Source: CAZVAR01 sp964625225
Lineage (GTDB): Bacteria; Pseudomonadota; Alphaproteobacteria; JAJUGE01
Length of the DNA stretch: 19,624 bases
Assembly: GCA_964625225.1 (NCBI GenBank)
Contig: CAZVAR010000067.1
Location: forward strand, 1 to 19,624
Reading direction: 5' to 3'
Shown here one piece after another: positions 14,962 to 19,624 of this stretch. The notes under the pieces are model-generated. The model did no database searches. It saw only the letters and a list, made by a program, of their open reading frames with translations, and had not been told where the DNA came from. A program made the translations under genes and the position numbers. Numbering within the stretch: the stretch's first letter is position 1; the number at the start of each line of letters is the position of its first letter.

Positions 14962-15201
14962 CGTCGGCGGGCCGATGCGGGGCGTGCGCACTGCCGACGA
15001 TCGCACGCCGGCGGTGCGCCGTTCCGTCGCGCCCGTCGTGCTGTCGGACCGGCAGTCGCCGCCTTAGGATGAGGTCGGCCGGTATCGCGGCGGGCGGGGC
15101 GCCGGCGGAACGCGCCGCCCAGGGCGGAAGCCGCTCGGGTGATCTTACGGATACGAACGGGCGATCTCGGCGATCGCAGCCGGACCGAACAGGGAGCCGC
15201 A

Positions 15202-15450
15202 ATGACGATGGACGATTACGGGAACGGGGTTGCGTCTTCGAAGCGGGTCCGGCCAGGACCGGTGATCGCGGCCGAGCGATGCTCCAGCCTCGTTTCGATC
15301 TCGGCGGACTTCCACCGGGATTTCGCCGAACTCTGCCCGAGATGCCGGGGGGAAGACGGGCCGTGCCTGGCCGAGCGGCTGAATGCGCTCGCGCGCGCCC
15401 CGGCGTCGGTACGGCGCTGCGGTGTTCAGCGATCCCTTCGGACGGCCTGA
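15202..15450 (+). CDS. Small hypothetical protein with a CPRC...C motif
   Basis: This 82-residue protein was not recognised. The ATG at 15202 follows AGGGAG by five bases, a good ribosome-binding site. The N-terminal 25 residues look disordered. The core ISADFHRDFAELCPRCRG and EDGPCLAERLNALA holds three cysteines (CPRC and a later C) that could bind a metal or form disulfides, together with Cys28 and Cys74 elsewhere. There is no signal peptide, so the location is probably cytoplasmic. Its last 25 bases overlap the end of the convergent helix-turn-helix gene. Coding status is uncertain because frames in this GC-rich DNA stay open by chance. Confidence 0.5.
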   Translation: MTMDDYGNGVASSKRVRPGPVIAAERCSSLVSISADFHRDFAELCPRCRGEDGPCLAERLNALARAPASVRRCGVQRSLRTA

Positions 15451-15626
15451 GCGCCGGCCGCGTTCACCGCAGCGGCACCGCCCTCCGCGGCGAGCAGCGT
15501 GCGGAGCAGGGTCCGGACCTCCGCCATCACGGTCTCCGGTGACAGATCGGTTCGGCGTGTGATCTCGCGAAGCGGCAGCCCGGCCGTGAGGAGCCGGAGC
15601 GTGAGTGTCTGTCGGGGCGTCAGCAT
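15426..15626 (-). CDS. Stand-alone LuxR/GerE-type helix-turn-helix protein
   Basis: This 66-residue predicted DNA-binding protein consists of almost nothing but a LuxR C-terminal domain: MLTPRQTLTLRLLTAGLPLREITRRTDLSPETVMAEVRTLL. LTPRQ, the AGLPLREIT turn helix and the LSPETV recognition-helix start match the family pattern (LTPRE...AAGLSNKEIA...LSEETVK). There is no receiver, autoinducer or sensor domain. ATG 15626 is preceded by AGGTGG five bases upstream; a GTG at 15635 would add three residues. A perfect GGAAC-N16-CGTT element begins 76 bases upstream. It may bind DNA by itself or act as a partner or decoy for a larger LuxR-type regulator. Confidence 0.75.
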   Translation of the reverse strand: MLTPRQTLTLRLLTAGLPLREITRRTDLSPETVMAEVRTLLRTLLAAEGGAAAVNAAGAQAVRRDR

Positions 15627-15677
15627 TCGAGCCACCTATCGCGGATCCGGGTCGAGACGATCCGCCACGGAACGATG

Positions 15678-15702
15678 AACGCGCGCAGGTGGCTCCTGTT
15701 CC
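15678..15702 (-). promoter_or_regulatory. Perfect EcfG-type stress promoter upstream of the helix-turn-helix gene
   Basis: On the minus strand GGAAC (15702-15698), 16 bases, then CGTT (15681-15678) matches the alphaproteobacterial EcfG consensus exactly. It is oriented toward, and about 50 bases from, the ATG at 15626. Nine fixed bases at a fixed spacing are expected by chance only about once in 262,000 positions of unbiased sequence. Confidence 0.65.
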
Positions 15703-15879
15703 GGCGGACGCCGGCCCGATTCGGCCGATCGACGAGCGCGCGGCCGGTTCGGCTGCCTCCGCACCCCCATGATGCGGGCCGGATACTCGCCCCGCTCGAC
15801 GGGGGCCCGGGCGTGCGCCGGGGCGAAACCGGCCCACGGGGCGAGAACGTCGGCTCCCGGGGCCGGTGGCCAGAGGGCG

Positions 15880-16110
15880 TCAATAGTACCCGCGGTGATG
15901 GCGCCGGCCGCGGCGATGGTAATGGTCGTGATCGTACCGGCCGCGACGATAGTGGCGGTCGTCATGCCGGTCCGGGGCGGTCGCGGCGCCCAGGACGGCC
16001 CCGCCCAGCGCGCCGATCGCCGCGCCGCTCAGCGCCCGTTCTTCGGTGGTGTAGCCGCAGCCCGACAGACTCAGCAGGGCGACGCCGCACAGAGCCAGAA
16101 GTCCACGCAT
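15880..16110 (-). CDS. Glycine-zipper lipoprotein with a His/Arg/Tyr-rich tail
   Basis: This is a 76-residue predicted outer- or inner-membrane lipoprotein. The signal peptide MRGLLALCGVALLSLSGC ends in lipobox LSGC (Cys18). YTTEERALSGAAIGALGGAVLGAATA (20-45) is a glycine zipper with Gly/Ala every fourth residue, as in the YMGG/osmotically inducible lipoprotein group. Residues 46-76 are strikingly rich in His, Arg, Asp and Tyr (RHDDRHYRRGRYDHDHYHRR), possibly metal-binding or envelope-polymer-binding. An unusually strong ribosome-binding site, GGGAGGAGG, lies five bases before the ATG at 16110 and rules out a longer open frame. A near-consensus GGAAC-N16-CGTG element lies 67 bases upstream. 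Confidence 0.85.
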   Translation of the reverse strand: MRGLLALCGVALLSLSGCGYTTEERALSGAAIGALGGAVLGAATAPDRHDDRHYRRGRYDHDHYHRRGRRHHRGYY

Positions 16111-16176
16111 TTCATCCTCCTCCCGTTTCGGGGCGATCGGGACGGTGCCGGCCGGACGAGGACGTCCGCAGTCCGG

Positions 16177-16201
16177 CACGTTCTCGAGGAGGCTAGGTTC
16201 C
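16177..16201 (-). promoter_or_regulatory. EcfG-like stress promoter upstream of the glycine-zipper lipoprotein
   Basis: On the minus strand GGAAC (16201-16197), 16 bases, then CGTG (16180-16177). This is 8 of 9 to GGAAC-N16-CGTT, with the -10 about 67 bases from the ATG, nearly the same geometry as at the entericidin-like gene. Confidence 0.5.
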
Positions 16202-16591
16202 GCGACCTGAACAGAGCCTGACCGCAGCCTCGGGCGCGTTTTGCCTTTTTTCCTAGAATATGCGAGTATCCGCAGGCTCGGCCCGTATCCGAGGGACCCG
16301 TCGGATCTTCCGGTTCCTTTTCGCTCCGGCGCCGGGCAGGCCGCCGTCGACGGCGGCGGCCGGGATCGGGTTACGGATCTCGACCCGTGCCGACGCTTCT
16401 CGCGTTTCCGCAGGGCGCGTGCGAGACGCCGTTGCACGTATTCCGCACTTTCGCGGCCGACCGTTGCAGATCTGCCGCGCTTCCGCGCCCTGTCCTGGGG
16501 AAAACCCCGGCCGGGGGCGTATCCTTGTTGCAGTTGTGCCGCAGATCGGGTTCCTTTGGCCCTCGCACCACCCCCTCCGCAGCAGACGGCG
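16202..16591. other. 390-base gene-free stretch upstream of the aminotransferase
   Basis: No supported gene is seen. The aminotransferase frame stays open upstream to 16241, but its translation is Arg/Pro-rich and unlike the family. One feature is a T-rich stretch at 16239-16252 followed by TAGAAT (16254-16259), which could be a -10 for rightward transcription, but no matching -35 was found. Base composition is less extreme than in the genes around it. The promoter for dapC-ftsK presumably lies here. Confidence 0.4.
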
Positions 16592-17785
16592 ATGCTCAAC
16601 AATCGGCTCGACTATTTCCGGCTTTATCCCTTCCAGCGCCTCAGCCAGATGCTCGACGGCATCACTCCGCCCGAGGGGCTGCGGGAGCTCAACATGGCCA
16701 TGGGCGAGCCGCAGCATCCTGCGCCGCCGATGGTCCAGCGGATCGTCGCCGAGCAGGCGGCGCTCTGGGGCAAGTACCCGCCGATGAAGGGCACGCCGGA
16801 GTTCCGGACCGCGGCCGCCGGCTGGCTGACCCGGCGCTACCGGCTGCCGGCGGGGATGATCGATCCCGAGCGGCACGTCCTGCCCATCTCCGGGTCGCGC
16901 GAAGCGCTGTTCCTGATCGGCCTCGCCGTCATACCGGAGACGAAGCGCGGCAAGCGGCCGGTCGTGCTGATTCCTGACCCGTTCTATCAGGTCTATGTCG
17001 GCGCCGGCATCTTTGCCGGGGCCGAGCCCTGGTACCTGCCGGCTACCCGCGAGACCGGGTTTCTGCCGGACTTTTCGCAGGTACCGGAGGAGATCCTCGA
17101 CCGCACGGCGCTGGCCTTCCTCTGCTCGCCGGCCAACCCGCAGGGCGCGGCGGCCAGCGTGGACTATATGAAGGACCTGATCGGGCTCGCCCGCCGGCAC
17201 GATTTCGTGGTCGCGTTCGACGAGTGCTACACGGAGCTCTACTACACCCCGGAGCCGGTCCCCGGCGGTCTTCAGGCCTGCGCCGCGATGGGCGGCGACA
17301 TGGCCAATGTCGTCACCTTCCATTCGCTGTCGAAGCGATCGAGCGTACCCGGTCTGCGCTCCGGCTTCGTTGCCGGCGGTGCCGACCTGATCGACGGTTT
17401 CTGGCGGCTGCGGCTCTACGGAGGCGCGGCGCCGCCGCTGCCGCTGCTGGCGGCCGCCACGGCGCTCTGGTCGGACGATGCGCATGTGGAGGAGAACCGC
17501 CGCCTCTACGCCCGGAAATACGAGATCGCACAGCGCATCCTCGGCAACCGGTTCGGGTTCTACCGGCCGGACGGCGGCTTCTATCTCTGGCTCGAGGTCG
17601 GCGACGGTGAGGCCGCCGCCCGCCGCCTGTGGGCGGAGGCCGCGATCAAGGTTCAGCCGGGCGCCTATTTCGCCCACGACTATCCCGACGGCCGCAATGT
17701 CGGCCACGAGTATATCCGCGTTGCCCTCGTGCATGACCCGGAGACGGTCGAGGAGGGTCTGGAGCGGATGAGCCGCGTTCTTTGA
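16592..17785 (+). CDS. dapC: DapC-type pyridoxal-phosphate aminotransferase (succinyldiaminopimelate aminotransferase)
   Basis: This 397-residue class I/II aminotransferase is cytoplasmic. It probably makes N-succinyl-L,L-diaminopimelate from the keto precursor in lysine and peptidoglycan synthesis. Active-site residues are in place: Asn182 (SPANPQG), Asp210 and Tyr213 (FDECYTELYY), the Schiff-base Lys248 in SLSKRSSVPGLRSGF, and Arg376 (YIRVAL) for the substrate carboxylate. SLSKRSSVPGLRSGF and PQHPAPPMV near the start are typical of the DapC group. The ATG at 16592 gives the usual N-terminus (NNRLDYFRLYPFQRL), though no good ribosome-binding site is seen. ftsK follows after 20 bases. A different amino-acid specificity within the subfamily is possible. 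Confidence 0.88.
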   Translation: MLNNRLDYFRLYPFQRLSQMLDGITPPEGLRELNMAMGEPQHPAPPMVQRIVAEQAALWGKYPPMKGTPEFRTAAAGWLTRRYRLPAGMIDPERHVLPISGSREALFLIGLAVIPETKRGKRPVVLIPDPFYQVYVGAGIFAGAEPWYLPATRETGFLPDFSQVPEEILDRTALAFLCSPANPQGAAASVDYMKDLIGLARRHDFVVAFDECYTELYYTPEPVPGGLQACAAMGGDMANVVTFHSLSKRSSVPGLRSGFVAGGADLIDGFWRLRLYGGAAPPLPLLAAATALWSDDAHVEENRRLYARKYEIAQRILGNRFGFYRPDGGFYLWLEVGDGEAAARRLWAEAAIKVQPGAYFAHDYPDGRNVGHEYIRVALVHDPETVEEGLERMSRVL

Positions 17786-17805
17786 GAGGGAATGGCCGGA
17801 CGACC

Positions 17806-19624
17806 ATGGCCCGCGTATCGAGTTCCACCGCCGGCAGGCTTCATGTTCTGCCCCCGAGCTTCGCCGCGTTCCTCCGCCGCCGCGCCGTCGAGGGCGCCGG
17901 CCTGTTGCTCATGGCCGCCGGCTTTGCGCTGCTCCTGACGCTGGTCACCTATTCGCCCGACGATCCCTCGCCGAACTACGCGGCCGACGGCCCGGTGCAG
18001 AACCTGCTGGGCGTGCCGGGCGCCTATGCGGCCGACGTGCTCCTCCGGACCCTCGGCCTCGCCGGTGCCGGGCTCGCCGCCCTGATCGGCACGTGGGGCT
18101 GGCGGGTGGCGACGCACCGGGGCATCCCGGCCATCGGCACCCGGCTCACGCTGGTGCCGATCGGCATTCTGCTGCTGGCGGCGGCCTGCGCCAATCTGCC
18201 CACGCCGGAGATCTGGCCGTTGTCCCGGTCCGGACTCGGCGGGTTTCTCGGCCAGCTCCTGCTGCAGCGCCTCGTTTTGCTGCCGCAGCTCTTCGGCCTC
18301 ACCGTAGACGACAATGCGGTAGCGCTGGTCGGTGCGGCGCTGGCGATCGTCATTCTCGTCTACGCGCTGGGCGCCCGGTTCCGGGACTGGCAGGTGGCCG
18401 GCCTGCTGCTGGCCCGGACGGCGCGTGCCGTGGTCCGCGGCGCCGTTCGAGTGATCTCCGCCGGCCGCGGCCTGCGGCTGCCGCGCCGGACCCGCCCGGC
18501 GCCGGCCGCCGCGGGCCCGGCCGCCAGGCGGCGGGCCGAGCCGCGGGTGGCCGGTCGCGACCGGCGGGGCGCGGCGCCCGAAGCGGAGGAGGCGAACGCC
18601 GCGGCGACCGCCTCGACGGCCCGGGTCGAGCGCCCGGCGCCGTCGGAGCCCCGAGCGAAGCGGCCCGCGGCCAAGACGGTCGCGCCGCGCCTGCCGACCG
18701 GCGCGGAGGACGGCTACGTCCTGCCCCCGCTCGATCTCCTGGATCTGCCGCCGGACGCCGGCAAGGGCCCGGTGATCGACGATGCGGCACTCCAGGAGAA
18801 TGCCCGCAAGCTGGAATCGGTGCTCGACGATTTCGGCGTGCGCGGCGAAATCGTGAAGGTCCGCCCCGGCCCGGTGGTGACGCTCTACGAGCTGGAGCCG
18901 GCGCCCGGCACGAAGGCCTCGCGGGTGATCGGCCTCGCCGACGACATCGCCCGCTACATGAGCGCGGTCTCCGTCCGCGTCGCGGTGGTTCCGGGGCGCA
19001 ATGTGATCGGCATCGAGCTGCCCAACACCCGGCGCGAGATGGTTTATCTGCGCGAGCTCCTCGCCAGCAACGCCTATCAGGGCGTGGCCGGCGGCCTGCC
19101 GCTGGTGCTCGGCAAGGACATCGGCGGCGGCCCGGTCGTGGCCAGCCTGGAACGGATGCCGCATCTGCTGATCGCCGGCACCACCGGCTCGGGCAAGTCG
19201 GTCGCCATCAACACGATGATCCTATCGCTGCTCTACCGGCTGACGCCGGAGCAGTGCCGCTTCATCATGATCGACCCGAAGATGCTGGAGCTGTCGGTCT
19301 ACGACGACATCCCGCACCTGCTGGCGCCGGTGGTGACCGATCCCCGCAAGGCGGTTGTTGCCCTGAAATGGGTGGTGCGGGAGATGGAGAACCGCTACCG
19401 CGCCATNNNNNNNNNNATGTCCACGGTCGGCGTGCGCAACATCGCCGGCTACAATGCCCGCCTGGAGGAGGCGCGCGCGAAGGGCGAGATCCTGAGCCGC
19501 CGCGTGCAGACCGGCTTCGATCCCGATACCGGCAAGCCCGTGTTCGAGGAGCAGACCCTCGACATGGCGCCGCTGCCTTTCATCGTCGTCGTTGTCGACG
19601 AAATGGCCGATCTGATGCTGGTCG
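17806..19624 (+). CDS. ftsK: DNA translocase FtsK (5' portion; contains a 10-N assembly gap)
   Basis: This is the N-terminal 606 codons of a division-linked DNA pump that clears and aligns chromosome termini at the septum. The N-terminal membrane domain has about five helices (residues 28-205), starting GAGLLLMAAGFALLLTLV then YSPDDPSPNYAADGPVQNLLG. A Pro/Ala/Arg-rich linker spans about 215-300. The motor's alpha/beta domains follow, with DDFGVRGEIVKVRPGPVVTLYELEPAPGTKASRV, Walker A GTTGSGKS at 458-465, FIMIDPKMLELSVYDDIPHLL, and Walker B VVVVDEMADLML at the window end. Ns at 19407-19416 interrupt RYRA and MSTVGVRNIAGYN but keep the frame. The 3' end, including the DNA-reading gamma domain, is missing. 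The ATG at 17806 has a weak ribosome-binding site. Confidence 0.95.
   Translation, partial: MARVSSSTAGRLHVLPPSFAAFLRRRAVEGAGLLLMAAGFALLLTLVTYSPDDPSPNYAADGPVQNLLGVPGAYAADVLLRTLGLAGAGLAALIGTWGWRVATHRGIPAIGTRLTLVPIGILLLAAACANLPTPEIWPLSRSGLGGFLGQLLLQRLVLLPQLFGLTVDDNAVALVGAALAIVILVYALGARFRDWQVAGLLLARTARAVVRGAVRVISAGRGLRLPRRTRPAPAAAGPAARRRAEPRVAGRDRRGAAPEAEEANAAATASTARVERPAPSEPRAKRPAAKTVAPRLPTGAEDGYVLPPLDLLDLPPDAGKGPVIDDAALQENARKLESVLDDFGVRGEIVKVRPGPVVTLYELEPAPGTKASRVIGLADDIARYMSAVSVRVAVVPGRNVIGIELPNTRREMVYLRELLASNAYQGVAGGLPLVLGKDIGGGPVVASLERMPHLLIAGTTGSGKSVAINTMILSLLYRLTPEQCRFIMIDPKMLELSVYDDIPHLLAPVVTDPRKAVVALKWVVREMENRYRAXXXXMSTVGVRNIAGYNARLEEARAKGEILSRRVQTGFDPDTGKPVFEEQTLDMAPLPFIVVVVDEMADLMLV
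19407..19416. other. 10-N assembly gap within ftsK
   Basis: Ten Ns lie between ...GCCAT and ATGTCC.... The flanks share 'AT', and the family motif RYRAMS is restored if the two ends overlap by those two bases, so the gap probably holds no missing sequence. Confidence 0.9.

Noticed and set aside
15108..15135. GGAAC upstream of the Cys-containing small gene as a fourth stress promoter
   Set aside because: No CGTT-like -10 is found 15-18 bases downstream.
16241..16591. N-terminal extension of the aminotransferase by 117 residues
   Set aside because: The extension begins at a non-ATG codon, is Arg/Pro/Cys-rich and unlike DapC proteins, which begin near the ATG at 16592.
16253..17734. Minus-strand open frame of 493 codons opposite dapC
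   Set aside because: It mirrors the aminotransferase gene, whose catalytic residues are all intact; the opposite frame shows no domain or ribosome-binding site.
17680..19164. Minus-strand open frame of 494 codons opposite ftsK
   Set aside because: The FtsK reading frame has all expected motifs; the opposite frame is a composition artefact.
1..19624. CRISPR array, tRNA/rRNA genes, insertion sequences, phage or defence genes
   Set aside because: No regularly spaced direct repeats, tRNA T-loop signatures, transposase or integrase motifs were seen on either strand.

Overview
The window is very GC-rich DNA, with G or C dominating third codon positions. It looks like a draft contig from an alphaproteobacterium, probably Rhodospirillales-like. 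The main clues are a CycM-type membrane-anchored cytochrome c, the kdsB-pheA pair, a prephenate dehydratase with an 'NMTKLESY' ACT signature, an MCP with the alphaproteobacterial 'NLLALNAT' tip, a dapC-like aminotransferase directly before ftsK, and motifs resembling promoters of the alphaproteobacterial stress sigma factor EcfG. The genus cannot be fixed from sequence reading alone. A run of 10 Ns (19407-19416) marks an assembly gap.

Left block (1-6815, all minus strand, read right to left): cycM-type cytochrome c, hisN-type histidinol-phosphatase, then a Yej-type peptide ABC importer in the order yejA (binding protein), yejB and yejE (permeases), yejF (ATPase, cut by the window edge). cycM/hisN and yejB/yejE are each 4 bases apart. 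The yejA-yejB and yejE-yejF spacers are long, GC-rich and contain hairpins.

Second block (6981-9967, minus strand): tctC-tctB-tctA, a tripartite tricarboxylate transporter operon for uptake of carboxylates. It lies between cycM and kdsB-pheA, which I recall as close neighbours in many alphaproteobacteria.

Third block (10124-14242, plus strand): kdsB (CMP-Kdo synthesis for lipopolysaccharide), pheA (phenylalanine synthesis), and a 744-residue methyl-accepting chemotaxis protein with two unusual residues in its signalling tip. It ends at a perfect 28-base palindrome shared with a convergent entericidin-like lipoprotein gene.

Small-gene block (14319-16110): an entericidin-like lipoprotein, two small hypothetical proteins, a stand-alone LuxR/GerE-type helix-turn-helix protein and a glycine-zipper lipoprotein. 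The three minus-strand genes here each have a GGAAC-N16-(C/T)GT(T/G) element upstream. The match is perfect for the helix-turn-helix gene and off by one base for the other two. This looks like a small general-stress-response island and is the most interesting pattern in the window.

Right block (16592-19624, plus strand): a DapC-type aminotransferase (lysine/diaminopimelate synthesis) followed 20 bases later by ftsK (DNA translocase for chromosome segregation at division), which runs off the end. The 10-N gap lies inside ftsK and probably hides no sequence. No RNA genes, CRISPR arrays, insertion sequences or phage genes were found.
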